A stretch of 64,000 nt of DNA from Phytopythium helicoides (Eukaryota > Oomycota > Peronosporomycetes > Pythiales > Pythiaceae), in contig JANFNE010000022.1 in the NCBI GenBank assembly GCA_024867545.1, positions 310,001-374,000 of the forward strand. The letters run 5' to 3'. Of this stretch, positions 1 through 12,107 are shown in pieces. Position numbers and translations under genes: made by a program. How positions within the stretch are numbered: position 1 is the stretch's first letter; the number at the start of each line of letters is the position of its first letter. The notes under the pieces are model-generated. The model did not search any database. It saw only the letters and a list, made by a program, of their open reading frames with translations, and had not been told where the DNA came from.

Positions 1-1491
1 CACTCCCGGCGGCCATAAGGGTCCTCGCTGGGTCTGCCCAGAGCATTTCCGAGACCATTGCGAGCTGTTGCTTCAGAGTCGGAGACGGAGCATGTTTGGG
101 TTCACTGACTAGCAGGAAGGAGATCAAGAGGTGCAACGGGTGGAAGTCGTTGGATGTCTGCAATCTTGGCAGCAATCGGAGAGACACATGATGTGGAGAC
201 TGGCCGCGGAATACCTCCGTGGACACAGAATACATCGTTGTCAATGGTTGCTGCCAGTGGTAGCCGGTCAAAGGCGCTGTTCACTTGATTCCACAACTTG
301 CGGCCTCGCTGCTCTCCAAATCTCGCTCGGCACTGTGCGAGAAGGCAAGCACTACCGTAGACTTCCTCAAGTCCATTGACTGCCCGAGTTTCATGGTTCC
401 CGCGCAGCAGAAACACTTTGCTTGGACTCTGCAACTTGAGAGCGAAATAAATACGCCACCACCTCGAGGGACATAGGCTCCCCTATCTACATAGTCCCCG
501 AGAAACAACAAGCTCCCAGCAGAGAAGTCGACACCAAGTGGCTGCCAGATTCGCCCCGCAAAGAATGACAGGTCTTGCAGATTTCCGTGCAGGTCTCCAA
601 ACACGTAGACTGGGCTCGAGAGCGTGTGACAGCGGGGTTCAAGCTGAAAGCACGCCCCAGCATGAGATGCGAGCTCGCCCATATCATCGCAGAACGTCAA
701 GGAGTAAAAGTAAGCTGCGTTTGGCTGGAGGTTATGCTCAGAGGAGCTTATTCCAAGAGATTGGGATCGGAAGGCTGCCAATACACGCTGCGCAACTCCT
801 CGTGGGTCTCGAATAGTGGTCCTGTACGGTGACAGTCGCATCGGCGCTGTCAAGGAAAGAGCATTCTTGGAGGATTTATCAACCGCAACGCGGTGAAGTG
901 GGTAGGTTGACGCTGGACCACCTGACGTCTTCACCGATACGAATGTTGGTGCTAGGGTGATCGAAGTCGTAGTCATTGTTGACGCATGTGATGTTGTGCG
1001 TAAAGGAAAACTTGCAACGCTACAAACGTTTGGAGCGCTGACAATGCGCGAAGGTGACTTCGAGGCAATTGTAGCGTTATTGGCCGTAGCAAGTAATTGG
1101 TCCTTCAGGTACGCAATTTCTTTGTCACTTTCTCGACGAAGAGCGTCCAGTGCCTCACGAAGTTTCTGCCGTTCAAATCAAGACACTATCAGATCCCCTT
1201 TTGCTAGAGCAAGATGGGAGTCGGAGCGCACAATAATACCTCGATTTCACGGGTAAGCACCTGCGCACGCTCCTGGCACGCATCGTGGCACGCGCACTTG
1301 GAGTGGATGTCACTTACTGCTCGTCGACCAAGATCAATACTTAATCGCCCGGGAGAGACCTGAATGGATGGTGCTCGTCGGTCATGGTGATCCTCCTCGT
1401 CCTCTTCGTCGTTTTGTTGCTGTTGACGCTGACTGTGATGCTCGCGAATCAAAAGTCGAAGGCAGTCGTGGCGGATAGCATCGACATTCAT
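1..1491 (-). pseudogene. PPP-family Ser/Thr protein phosphatase, partial and frameshifted
   Basis: The catalytic signatures of PPP metallophosphatases appear in order: GDLHGN, GDYVDRG, LLRGNHE and CVHGGIP, then an EMLWADP block near position 40, after which the gene leaves the window. These motifs lie in different frames. Three apparent single-base insertions are needed to join them, near 472 (after GDYVDRGAY), near 444 (before ALKLQ) and near 140 (in a CCC run). An N-terminal coiled-coil-like stretch (around 1075-1165) continues upstream, and a GT-AG intron of about 90 nt (donor near 1255, acceptor near 1165) would join it to an ATG at 1491 in a Gln/Asp/Glu-rich leader. The family hydrolyses phosphoserine/threonine using a two-metal centre. 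The gene is either decayed or has uncorrected sequence errors. Family assignment is firm; the start and the intron are less so. Confidence 0.75.
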
Positions 1492-1770
1492 ATTCCACGT
1501 CCCTCCCCTTGGAGCTCAATCTTCTGTATGTATAGCGGTGAAGAAGCTGAAGTGACAAGCTAAGAAATGTTTATCGGGGGTTGTCAATCATGTCAGCTTG
1601 AAATCCAGCCAGAAGCTACTCCAACATCCCCATTCCGCTGCGAGATCCACCTTTATTGGCTTGAGCGCGTTGAAGATCCTCCCGACGTGCGAAGCTGCCA
1701 ACGCCTTCCGACCAGACGCCACCTCAAAATAGGAAGATCCGCCTCAGACCACCCCTTCAGACTGAAATCG

Positions 1771-2401
1771 ATGACCTCCACCATGAGTGCTGTGAAGCTA
1801 GTTGTTGTCCTGCTTGTTCTTTTCTCGAGTCTGGGCCTTCAGCTTTCTGGCGCCACCAAGCGGAAAGAGATCGATTACGATGCGCTCGATCGTGCTTGGG
1901 AAGTCGGTGACCAAGATGTTGAGCTGCAGTCCGAGGGCGACGAACAGTTTCAACGACTATCAGAGAAGTGAGCGAGGCTTTGCAACACTTCTCTCACGGA
2001 AGCTAACTATTCATCTTCCTTCTGAACAGGAACGAGGGCGACGCCAAGGCGCTTGGGCCGCAGATGGTTTTCGTGACACTGAGCGAGCTGCGCCATAATG
2101 AGCCTCTAACAGAGTTGGCCACGAGATGGAAAGAGGTAAGTAGCGCATCCTGCATCCCCATGCACCCATGCCAAAAAGCTGACTGGTTTTACATCGGCAC
2201 TGCTAGATGTTGTGGCTTGGAGGGGTGGAGGCTAGCATCTATGAGCTTGGCGATGCCAAGATCCTCATTGGGCTGCAGAAGGGCATGTTTACAAACGATC
2301 TACGCAAGTTTCTCGAAAAGCAGCCGATCGTCAAGGAGTACGAGTGGAACGGACAGACCTATTTGACCAGCAGGCAGCACAAGCGCAAGTCCCAGCACTA
2401 G
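1771..2401 (+). CDS. MESD/Boca-like ER chaperone-type protein
   Basis: Three exons (1771-1967, 2030-2135, 2207-2401) with GT-AG introns of 62 and 71 nt give 165 residues. The protein starts with a signal peptide (hydrophobic core at about residues 9-24) and an acidic segment. The C-terminal half, from QMVFVTL through WLGGVEASIYELGD to the YEWNGQTY end, follows the order of MESD proteins, small ER factors that help fold LDL-receptor-related proteins in animals. Secretory-pathway location is inferred from the signal peptide; no clear ER-retention tetrapeptide is visible at the basic C-terminus. A second ATG at 1783 would also preserve the signal peptide. It is convergent with CAND1. The family call is by pattern and moderate. 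Confidence 0.55.
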
Positions 2402-2577
2402 GAAGCGACAACAACTGCCAAAAAAGAAGTCTCAAGGGTCTATCAGCACAAAACCTAGGACCCCTCACTATTCGCAAGCCGAACTGTGATCCATGTTCCT
2501 CGATTTCAAACTCCAAATCATGCCTGCTTTGAATCCAAAACAAACCAAATCACCGCATTGGCGCTCGTACTCATAGC

Positions 2578-5500
2578 TCACGCACTTGAACCCTCGTTCT
2601 TGACAGCTTCTAGCAGCGGTGCCAGCGTCTTGTTGCGCTTGATGTTCTCGAGCGTCACGGCAAACTTCGGGTGCGCGTCAGCGTCACGCACACCACTGAT
2701 CGCATCGACTGCACGCAGGGCAGAGCGAATGAGATCCTTGATACGCTCAACCTCGGGACCCACCTGGTCCTCCTTGACCTTCTTGCTCAAAGTTTTGTCA
2801 ATTGGCTCCAACAGTGTGTCGAGAGCCCCAACGACGGATCCAGGCTGCACTCGGCAAATCTTGATGAGGATTTGGTGGCTGAGCAGTTGGATATCGTCTT
2901 GATCGCCCAAGCCCCGCTTGAGATGCGGTAGCAGAAGTGAAATGTCCACCAGCTGAGGGAGTACGTCCAACAGCGTGTCAATGCACGTGTACGCGGCCTT
3001 GCGCAATGGGAGCCCATCGTCCACCTTGTGCTTGAATGGGCCAAGGTCCACCACGCGCTCGAGCTTAACATCGGTCGTCGTAAGAAGAACCGGGTACACA
3101 CGGTCGCGAACGTACGGAGCGAGATACACCGGGTGGTGGTGTGCGGCAGTGTTCACCACAAGGAGAGCCGCACGACGAACACTTAAATCCTCGTCTTCCA
3201 GAGCTGCCAAGAACGGCGAGATATTGTCAAAGAGAGCGGTACTAGTCGATGCCGTAGACGTGGTTGTGAGTGCATACTTGAGGCTCGTTACAGCGGTCCA
3301 GCGCGTGCCAACCACACTCGAAGCGCACAGCTGTGTGATCACCGGCAACACCTTGGGTCCGTCCGTGACCGCAAGCTTTCCGAGGCATTCAGCTACCATA
3401 TTGCGAACGCCTTCTTCCTCACGCTCACTGAGCTTGCCAAGCACAGGCAGCACCCGGTCCACGTACTGCACAAACCCACGCGAAGGACTCACAGCGTGGT
3501 CTGCAATCACTTCGCGCAGTGAGCTCAGCAAGAGGTAGGAATTCTCGCCTTGCTCCAACTTCACGATCACAGTCTCGAGGTACATGGTCATGTTGCCGAC
3601 GCAGATACTTCCGAACGCGTAGGCGGCTGCGGCCTTAATTTCTTCAGGGGTTCCGTTGAAACACTGCAGCACAATCTCCTTCACATCGGCATGAGCGCTG
3701 AGATCAACATGGCGGCCGAATTCGCCGAGACAGTACAGCGATAGAACTGCTGCTTCATTTTGCTGCTTGATGTCGCCAATGAACTTCGCGAACGCTGTTT
3801 GACGGTCGGCATCGCTCGGCGCTGCAACACATATGGCAGCAACGCAGCGAGCGACATTAAGCACTGAGTGCTTTGACGTTTCCGCCTGCGGTACCATCAG
3901 CGCAGCGAAGAGGTCGCTAAAGCTGCTACCTGGTGAACTTAATTTGGTGAGCTGAGCGAACAAATGCTTTAGTGCCTCTAGAGTGGGACCTTGAAGCATC
4001 GAGCTGTGGCAGAGCGTGAGCGCGTTCGGCTGGCACTTGACCAGGATGGCATCTGTCGCCGCTACACCGGGACAAACCACCAGAACATTCGACACCAAGT
4101 GAATGCCCAGGCGGCACAGCTGTAGGTCAACGTCGACGAGAAGCGCGGATGCCTCCGATACAACCTCTCGAAGAAGTTCCGGCTTCATTTGCTTGCCCTT
4201 GTGCACGACGAGTTCATTCAACGTGTCCAGGGTCGCCTGCTTGAGGCCGCGCGACTGCTGGCGAAGCAAATCCGCGAGCAGCATTGTGCACTCCTCAAGA
4301 ATCAGCGACAAGTCCAGATCAAGCTTGGAGCGAGCGATCACTCCGATTGCCTTGATACTCTGAACTCGCGTGATCTCATTCTTCAGTCGCTCCATCAACA
4401 GCGGGTAAATCTCAGCATTCCGCGCGCTGAGCTCATCGCCTGGAGAGCACGTCTGGGTTAGAATAAAGGGATACAAGCAGCGGCAACAACCATGATCGTA
4501 CCAAAGACGGCCACAATTTGTCCCATGCTACTGATGGCGGATTCTTTGATAGCCTGGTCAATATCGTGCGCCTTGAGACTCGGAAGTACTGCCTCGAATA
4601 GCGGCACCGCGTGTGCCTTGTAAGTGGTGTCCGTAACCTCTGGGCGAATGATCCGAACGATTGACTCAATCAGCTCGAGTGCCTTTGTCACAGTCTTGTA
4701 CCACTCGTCCTTCGCGCTGCGAATCGCAGTATCAACGATGAGAGCAATGTGGTTACGGAAAGGCTCGACGCTGTGTGTGTCAATGAGCAAGCGAAGAAAC
4801 GACAGAGCGTCTAGCTTGAGGTCCGAGTGCTTGTCAGTTGCTGCGTGGAGCACATTCGGGAGGAGCATGTCCACATAATCTCCAAGTTTCCCGCTCTGGA
4901 CCATTGCGAGCTCACTCAGCAGAGCAAGAACCGCACAACGCGATTGGACAGATGCCTTTTGTCCAAACTGCTTGTTCGCACCGACAACAATGAGCTTGAC
5001 ACGCTGGCCCAGCTGGTTCAGACAACCATCAAACGTAGGTGGATGCTGAGCAGTCACAGATAGGTTTGCGCTAGGAATGCGCTTGCGAGTTTCACGAAGA
5101 AGGTCTGTAAACACTCCTAGCACATCAATGCGGACATTTTCCTCCCGCTCCTTGAAGCGTGAGATCAACGGCTGGCTGAGCTTCACGTAGAATTCCTCCA
5201 GCATTTCCGGGCGAGTGGTGATCACCGCCGCCAAGACGCGCAGCCCAGCGCGACGAACCTTCCAGCTCGTGTCATCATCATCGCTGTAGTCTCCTTCCTC
5301 TTCGCTGTACTCTTCTTCGTCCTCGTCCATCGGCTCATCTTCGTCAGCCGAGTCGCCATAGTTGTAGTTTGGATCATACTGAATAAACTGCATGACAAGC
5401 TGGATGATCTTCTCGAGATGTGGGGTGATCTCGTTATGGCAACGGATGATGAAGGCCTCGAATGCCTGGAAACAGTTGCTGCGCAGTTCATCAGACGATT

Positions 5501-6615
5501 CGTTCTGCATCGACTCGTCCTCAGGGTCACCACAAAACTGAACCAAAATATCAATCACGGCGTCCAAGTGGCGACCTAGACGGTGCCCCGCCGTACGAGA
5601 GAGCGTGCCAGTCGTCTGAATGAGCGTACGGACATCTGCTGAGTCGCTCGACTCGCGGATACCCCTGATCAAATGTTCGATGAGCCTCGTGACCAACACG
5701 TCCGACGCCATGACACCGAGCGAACCAACACACGCAGTCGCGCGCTTGCGCACAAGTGGAGACGCATCCAGGAGCTGCACCATGAGCATGTTCATAATTG
5801 TCTCGTGCTCGGTGGCAATGTCGCGACCAAAGCGGCGCAGTAGGTCTGTCAGGATGTCCAGTGTTTCGGCCGTGACGGCTGGTTCCTTGTCCTTACTGAG
5901 TCCCGGCAGCAGCCTCGCGCAGACATTGGTCGCAACTGCTGCCCCCGTTGCCTGGGACACGTCCGACACGATGGTCTTGAGTCCGATCGAGTAGATATCC
6001 CGGAGCTCTGGCTTGCCGTTGAGGATCAGGTCGCACAGCTTGGCGCTGATGTCAGCTACCTGCGCGACTTGCACCTTGGTCACCAGGATACCGAGGCTGG
6101 CAATCGATAAAGCCAAAGCATATTGTCAGAAGAACAGGCGTGCCAGGGTGAAACCAACACAGAGAGAGTGAGAGAGAGAGAGAGACGGACCACTTCACGG
6201 CGATCGACTGCACGTCGTTCGACTTGTCGTCCAGCTGCTTGAGCACCGCCGAGCAGACTCTGGGATCGGATCTCTGTTAGTAGGCCGGCCGATAGAGACA
6301 CTAGAAGCATCTCACGAGCACGCACCTGGACTCGAGGTACGGCCCGAGCTCGGCGTTCTTGTTGAGCTCGGCGCACAGGTCCGAAGTCGCCATGTAGCGC
6401 TCATCCTTGTCAAAGTCGGTAGTCTGCGCGCGCATAACGTCCGGTTATGCATCTTGTCAAGCCAGCGCGAGGCTCCAAAGGCCCAGGACAGCTCCAGACG
6501 CGTCCTGACGGCTCCAGACACGTCCAGAGGCCCCCGGAGCCCGCAAAAAGACGCCCGAGGCCTTGAGGCGCACCTTGTCCAGCAGCTGCGCGATCTTTTC
6601 CTCGTTCCCGTGCAT
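2578..6615 (-). CDS. CAND1: CAND1, cullin-associated NEDD8-dissociated protein
   Basis: Five exons (6574-6615, 6326-6423, 6191-6259, 4502-6096, 2578-4439) splice to 1,221 residues, close to the roughly 1,230 of animal CAND1. HEAT-type helical repeats run throughout. Diagnostic segments include DKDERYMATSDL near the N-terminus, an acidic DEDEPMDEDEEE loop followed by DDDTSWKVRRAG, and RLKNEITRV. The 62-nt intron 4440-4501 was placed so that VFG joins DEL as in the family. CAND1 binds unneddylated cullin-RBX1 and exchanges substrate receptors of SCF-type ubiquitin ligases. The intron at 6097-6190 carries a GA microsatellite (about 6161-6186). No lesions were seen. Confidence 0.93.
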
Positions 6616-6823
6616 CTCGGCGGTGGGGGCTCGGAGCGCGAGCGGGCAGGAGAAAGAGCGGCACCAGAAGCTTTTTGCGGAGGATCCCGATTTTGACGGG
6701 TTGAAGAGTTGCAAGACGGGTTCGGGTCGGGCAACAGTTGGGATACGGGTCTATTCGGGTCGGATTTCAACTTGATTTGATTATAGCTCGGTGAACCTCG
6801 TGCCCACCCAGCCCGCTACGAAC

Positions 6824-6857
6824 TAGCCAATCAGCAAATATTAATATTAGCCAATCA
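6824..6857. promoter_or_regulatory. Paired CCAAT boxes upstream of CAND1
   Basis: The decamer TAGCCAATCA occurs at 6824-6833 and again at 6848-6857, separated by an AT-rich palindromic spacer (AATATTAATATT). The pair lies about 210-240 bp upstream of the CAND1 ATG, between it and the tandem array. CCAAT elements bind NF-Y in eukaryotes; the role here is inferred from sequence and position only. Confidence 0.35.
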
Positions 6858-7064
6858 AAACGATCTACATGTGTAGCCATGCACCAGGCTCTAACGCAAG
6901 ATATGCGCTTGGGGGTTGTCAATAGGAAGCGTACGGCGTGGGGGAGGCACGGCAATAGCACACGTAAGCAGCACAGCAGCACCTGCGTGTCATCAATGAA
7001 TGGGATTGTATTTGTTGCAGTGTGCGTTGTTTTGATAAATACCTAGTAGGCTAGTGTGTAGAGC

Positions 7065-7931
7065 TCAGCGCCAGCGCGGTCGGACGGAGACCGGCGCGGA
7101 GATCTGCGAGATCTTGGATGCGCGAGTGCGAGTGTGGGTGGATGTGTGTGCCGTTGTAGTGGCGGCAGTCTTGGCGGCAGCGACCTTGGCGGTCTTGGCA
7201 GTCTTGGTAGCCTTGACAACCTTGACAGCTTGCTCCTCGCGTCGTCGGCCGAGAGAGACGAACCGCATGTCGCGCTGCTGGCGAGCGGTAGGAGCGGCGA
7301 CGGTGACCGTCGAGACAGGCTGCTCGACGGCGATGTCGCTGGTGCAGGCGGTGCTGCTGGCGGCGCTGCATCGTCGACGACCAAGCGAGATGAAGTGCTC
7401 GAGTTGAAACTGGCGCGTGCGGCTTCGCTCGGCGGAGGTAGCACACGCGTTGGCAGAAGCGGTGACGGAGGCTCGCGGAAGCGTCGCTGGGATGACAGGA
7501 GCTGACTCGGACGTCGAGACGGCGTTGGAACCCATCTCGTGCTCGCCGGTGTTCGAGTCTTCATCATCCGAGTCGTCGTCGAGATCGTTCGAGTCCTCAT
7601 CCGTGGTCGAGTCGCCGGATGGAGTCTCGGATTCGACTTGAGCGCGCGTGGGGACTGGCGCGGTGGCTGGCGCCGTCGGTTCCTTTGTGGGGTCGCTGGT
7701 GAGGCTCTCGTCCTTTTCCGCGTCGCTCACGGCGTCGCTCGAGGCCGAGACACAGCTCGAGGCGAAGATGGAAGCGCGAGACGAGTCCGAGGGTGAGGAG
7801 GAGGTCGGCGAGCGTAGCAGCAGCGTCGCACAGACGACGAGGAAGCCGAGCAGCGTCGCGCAGACGGCGACGGCGAACACAGAGAGCAGCGCGAGCAGCG
7901 AGAGGGCGGCGACGTGGGCGACAGCGCTCAT
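7065..7931 (-). CDS. Small membrane protein of the tandem unit, copy 1
   Basis: From the ATG at 7931 the frame gives 288 residues. I do not recognise the family. Residues 8-39 are strongly hydrophobic (one or two membrane spans or a signal anchor). A Ser/Thr/Pro-rich linker, an acidic run of Asp/Glu/Ser (about 107-132), two copies of F-[IV]-SLGRRR (180-187 and 224-231) and a Lys/Ala/Thr-rich basic tail (about 235-270) follow. A longer open frame reaches upstream to 8228, but this ATG directly precedes the hydrophobic segment, so I prefer it. No intron is evident. Coding status is supported by preservation of the frame in three copies, although the copies are too similar for this to be a strong test. 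Confidence 0.6.
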   Translation of the reverse strand: MSAVAHVAALSLLALLSVFAVAVCATLLGFLVVCATLLLRSPTSSSPSDSSRASIFASSCVSASSDAVSDAEKDESLTSDPTKEPTAPATAPVPTRAQVESETPSGDSTTDEDSNDLDDDSDDEDSNTGEHEMGSNAVSTSESAPVIPATLPRASVTASANACATSAERSRTRQFQLEHFISLGRRRCSAASSTACTSDIAVEQPVSTVTVAAPTARQQRDMRFVSLGRRREEQAVKVVKATKTAKTAKVAAAKTAATTTAHTSTHTRTRASKISQISAPVSVRPRWR

Positions 7932-8745
7932 GCTTGCGGTCGTCGTTGTTGTCGTTGCTGGAGCTGGAGCTGGAGCTTGGTTCTCTTGGCGGCGAGAAGG
8001 AAAGTGGCGGCAAGGCGGGCGAGGGCGGTCCCGAGTGACTTGGAGTTTGTATACTGAGAGAAAATCCAGCCAAGACAAACTCTCGGAAAGGCGCTGAAAG
8101 AACAAGACGCCAGGCGGTGCGGCTGAAGCTGCAGGCACGAGGTGGAGCGGAGCGGATCCCCGATGCTTCTGACCAGCTAGTGCCGCTAGCAAGCCGCTCG
8201 CTCTGTCGACCAGACGCCAGCCTTGCACCTCGCGCCTCGCTGTACACGTCGCGCGTCAACAACGCTTCAAGATCCATTCGTCAAGTTGAAGTGGACCGAA
8301 TATCTGCAGCCATATCTGTAGCCATCTCCGCCGTCATGCTGCGTCATGTCGTGCCATTCCAGATCCAGATGGGACGGTCGCCGTTCCATTTCGGTCCTCG
8401 AGAGCAAAACAGCGCGGCTGTGGCTGGACAGGTTCACTTGCCGAGTCAAACCAAGTAGCGTCGAGAGGTAGAGAGGGAAAGTGCGCCAAATCGCACCACG
8501 AATTGGCGGTTTGATGTCTCGATTCTCGATGTGGCAACAACTTGCTGGACGAAGCGCTGTGACGGACTCTTCTGAGGCTAGATTTGAGCTAGGGGGTTGT
8601 CAATAGGAAGCGTACGGCGTGGGGGAGGCATGGCAATAGCACACGTAAGCAGCACAGCAGCACCTGCGTGTCATCAATGAATGGGATTGTATTTGTTGCA
8701 GTGTGCGTTGTTTTGATAAATACCTAGTAGGCTAGTGTGTAGAGC

Positions 8746-9612
8746 TCAGCGCCAGCGCGGTCGGACGGAGACCGGCGCGGAGATCTGCGAGATCTTGGAT
8801 GCGCGAGTGCGAGTGTGGGTGGATGTGTGTGCCGTTGTAGTGGCGGCAGTCTTGGCGGCAGCGACCTTGGCGGTCTTGGCAGTCTTGGTAGCCTTGACAA
8901 CCTTGACAGCTTGCTCCTCGCGTCGTCGGCCGAGAGAGACGAACCGCATGTCGCGCTGCTGGCGAGCGGTAGGAGCGGCGACGGTGACCGTCGAGACAGG
9001 CTGCTCGACGGCGATGTCGCTGGTGCAGGCGGTGCTGCTGGCGGCGCTGCATCGTCGACGACCAAGTGAGACGAAGTGCTCTAGTTGAAACTGGCGCGTG
9101 CGGCTTCGCTCGGCGGAGGTAGCACACGCGTTGGCAGAAGCGGTGACGGAGGCTCGCGGAAGCGTCGCTGGGATGACAGGAGCTGACTCGGACGTCGAGA
9201 CGGCGTTGGAACTCATCTCGTGCTCGCCGGTGTTCGAGTCTTCATCATCCGAGTCGTCGTCGAGATCGTTCGAGTCCTCATCCGTGGTCGAGTCGCCGGA
9301 TGGAGTCTCGGATTCGACTTGAGCGCGCGTGGGGACTGGCGCGGTGGCTGGCGCCGTCGGTTCCTTTGTGGGGTCGCTGGTGAGGCTCTCGTCCTTTTCC
9401 GCGTCGCTCACGGCGTCGCTCGAGGCCGAGACACAGCTCGAGGCGAAGATGGAAGCGCGAGACGAGTCCGAGGGTGAGGAGGAGGTCGGCGAGCGTAGCA
9501 GCAGCGTCGCACAGACGACGAGGAAGCCGAGCAGCGTCGCGCAGACGGCGACGGCGAACACAGAGAGCAGCGCGAGCAGCGAGAGGGCGGCGACGTGGGC
9601 GACAGCGCTCAT
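8746..9612 (-). CDS. Small membrane protein of the tandem unit, copy 2
   Basis: This copy gives the same 288-residue layout as copy 1: hydrophobic N-terminus, acidic middle, two FVSLGRRR-type motifs and basic tail. It differs from copy 1 at Gly134 (Ser here) and at Ile181 of the first motif (Val here). Its protein is identical to copy 3. All upstream sequence within the unit is also duplicated, so each copy carries its own promoter region. Confidence 0.6.
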   Translation of the reverse strand: MSAVAHVAALSLLALLSVFAVAVCATLLGFLVVCATLLLRSPTSSSPSDSSRASIFASSCVSASSDAVSDAEKDESLTSDPTKEPTAPATAPVPTRAQVESETPSGDSTTDEDSNDLDDDSDDEDSNTGEHEMSSNAVSTSESAPVIPATLPRASVTASANACATSAERSRTRQFQLEHFVSLGRRRCSAASSTACTSDIAVEQPVSTVTVAAPTARQQRDMRFVSLGRRREEQAVKVVKATKTAKTAKVAAAKTAATTTAHTSTHTRTRASKISQISAPVSVRPRWR

Positions 9613-10426
9613 GCTTGCGGTCGTCGTTGTTGTCGTTGCTGGAGCTGGAGCTGGAGCTTGGTTCTCTTGGCGGCGAGAAGGAAAGTGGCGGCAAGGCGGG
9701 CGAGGGCGGTCCCGAGTGACTTGGAGTTTGTATACTGAGAGAAAATCCAGCCAAGACAAACTCTCGGAAAGGCGCTGAAAGAACAAGACGCCAGGCGGTG
9801 CGGCTGAAGCTGCAGGCACGAGGTGGAGCGGAGCGGATCCCCGATGCTTCTGACCAGCTAGTGCCGCTAGCAAGCCGCTCGCTCTGTCGACCAGACGCCA
9901 GCCTTGCACCTCGCGCCTCGCTGTACACGTCGCGCGTCAACAACGCTTCAAGATCCATTCGTCAAGTTGAAGTGGACCGAATATCTGCAGCCATATCTGT
10001 AGCCATCTCCGCCGTCATGCTGCGTCATGTCGTGCCATTCCAGATCCAGATGGGACGGTCGCCGTTCCATTTCGGTCCTCGAGAGCAAAACAGCGCGGCT
10101 GTGGCTGGACAGGTTCACTTGCCGAGTCAAACCAAGTAGCGTCGAGAGGTAGAGAGGGAAAGTGCGCCAAATCGCACCACGAATTGGCGGTTTGATGTCT
10201 CGATTCTCGATGTGGCAACAACTTGCTGGACGAAGCGCTGTGACGGACTCTTCTGAGGCTAGATTTGAGCTAGGGGGTTGTCAATAGGAAGCGTACGGCG
10301 TGGGGGAGGCATGGCAATAGCACACGTAAGCAGCACAGCAGCACCTGCGTGTCATCAATGAATGGGATTGTATTTGTTGCAGTGTGCGTTGTTTTGATAA
10401 ATACCTAGTAGGCTAGTGTGTAGAGC

Positions 10427-11293
10427 TCAGCGCCAGCGCGGTCGGACGGAGACCGGCGCGGAGATCTGCGAGATCTTGGATGCGCGAGTGCGAGTGTGGG
10501 TGGATGTGTGTGCCGTTGTAGTGGCGGCAGTCTTGGCGGCAGCGACCTTGGCGGTCTTGGCAGTCTTGGTAGCCTTGACAACCTTGACAGCTTGCTCCTC
10601 GCGTCGTCGGCCGAGAGAGACGAACCGCATGTCGCGCTGCTGGCGAGCGGTAGGAGCGGCGACGGTGACCGTCGAGACAGGCTGCTCGACGGCGATGTCG
10701 CTGGTGCAGGCGGTGCTGCTGGCGGCGCTGCATCGTCGACGACCAAGTGAGACGAAGTGCTCTAGTTGAAACTGGCGCGTGCGGCTTCGCTCGGCGGAGG
10801 TAGCACACGCGTTGGCAGAAGCGGTGACGGAGGCTCGCGGAAGCGTCGCTGGGATGACAGGAGCTGACTCGGACGTCGAGACGGCGTTGGAACTCATCTC
10901 GTGCTCGCCGGTGTTCGAGTCTTCATCATCCGAGTCGTCGTCGAGATCGTTCGAGTCCTCATCCGTGGTCGAGTCGCCGGATGGAGTCTCGGATTCGACT
11001 TGAGCGCGCGTGGGGACTGGCGCGGTGGCTGGCGCCGTCGGTTCCTTTGTGGGGTCGCTGGTGAGGCTCTCGTCCTTTTCCGCGTCGCTCACGGCGTCGC
11101 TCGAGGCCGAGACACAGCTCGAGGCGAAGATGGAAGCGCGAGACGAGTCCGAGGGTGAGGAGGAGGTCGGCGAGCGTAGCAGCAGCGTCGCACAGACGAC
11201 GAGGAAGCCGAGCAGCGTCGCGCAGACGGCGACGGCGAACACAGAGAGCAGCGCGAGCAGCGAGAGGGCGGCGACGTGGGCGACAGCGCTCAT
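10427..11293 (-). CDS. Small membrane protein of the tandem unit, copy 3
   Basis: The encoded protein is identical to copy 2. The upstream flank of this copy (around 11930-11950) carries the variant CTTCGGAGTCTAGATTTGAGCTT. Its last bases match the left flank of copy 1 better than the copy 1/2 and 2/3 junctions, which suggests an unequal-crossover boundary here. Confidence 0.6.
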   Translation of the reverse strand: MSAVAHVAALSLLALLSVFAVAVCATLLGFLVVCATLLLRSPTSSSPSDSSRASIFASSCVSASSDAVSDAEKDESLTSDPTKEPTAPATAPVPTRAQVESETPSGDSTTDEDSNDLDDDSDDEDSNTGEHEMSSNAVSTSESAPVIPATLPRASVTASANACATSAERSRTRQFQLEHFVSLGRRRCSAASSTACTSDIAVEQPVSTVTVAAPTARQQRDMRFVSLGRRREEQAVKVVKATKTAKTAKVAAAKTAATTTAHTSTHTRTRASKISQISAPVSVRPRWR

Positions 11294-12107
11294 GCTTGCG
11301 GTCGTCGTTGTTGTCGTTGCTGGAGCTGGAGCTGGAGCTTGGTTCTCTTGGCGGCGAGAAGGAAAGTGGCGGCAAGGCGGGCGAGGGCGGTCCCGAGTGA
11401 CTTGGAGTTTGTATACTGAGAGAAAATCCAGCCAAGACAAACTCTCGGAAAGGCGCTGAAAGAACAAGACGCCAGGCGGTGCGGCTGAAGCTGCAGGCAC
11501 GAGGTGGAGCGGAGCGGATCCCCGATGCTTCTGACCAGCTAGTGCCGCTAGCAAGCCGCTCGCTCTGTCGACCAGACGCCAGCCTTGCACCTCGCGCCTC
11601 GCTGTACACGTCGCGCGTCAACAACGCTTCAAGATCCATTCGTCAAGTTGAAGTGGACCGAATATCTGCAGCCATATCTGTAGCCATCTCCGCCGTCATG
11701 CTGCGTCATGTCGTGCCATTCCAGATCCAGATGGGACGGTCGCCGTTCCATTTCGGTCCTCGAGAGCAAAACAGCGCGGCTGTGGCTGGACAGGTTCACT
11801 TGCCGAGTCAAACCAAGTAGCGTCGAGAGGTAGAGAGGGAAAGTGCGCCAAATCGCACCACGAATTGGCGGTTTGATGTCTCGATTCTCGATGTGGCAAC
11901 AACTTGCTGGACGAAGCGCTGTGACGGACTCTTCGGAGTCTAGATTTGAGCTTGGGGGTTGTCAATAGGAAGCGTACGGCGTGGGGGAGGCATGGCAATA
12001 GCACACGTAAGCAGCACAGCAGCACCTGCGTGTCATCAATGAATGGGATTGTATTTGTTGCAGTGTGCGTTGTTTTGATAAATACCTAGTAGGCTAGTGT
12101 GTAGAGC

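Noticed and set aside
7648..8097. Plus-strand frames repeated in each 1,681-bp unit (149, 117 and 85 codons)
   Set aside because: They recur only because the unit recurs and are antisense to the membrane-protein gene; composition is that of a mirror frame.
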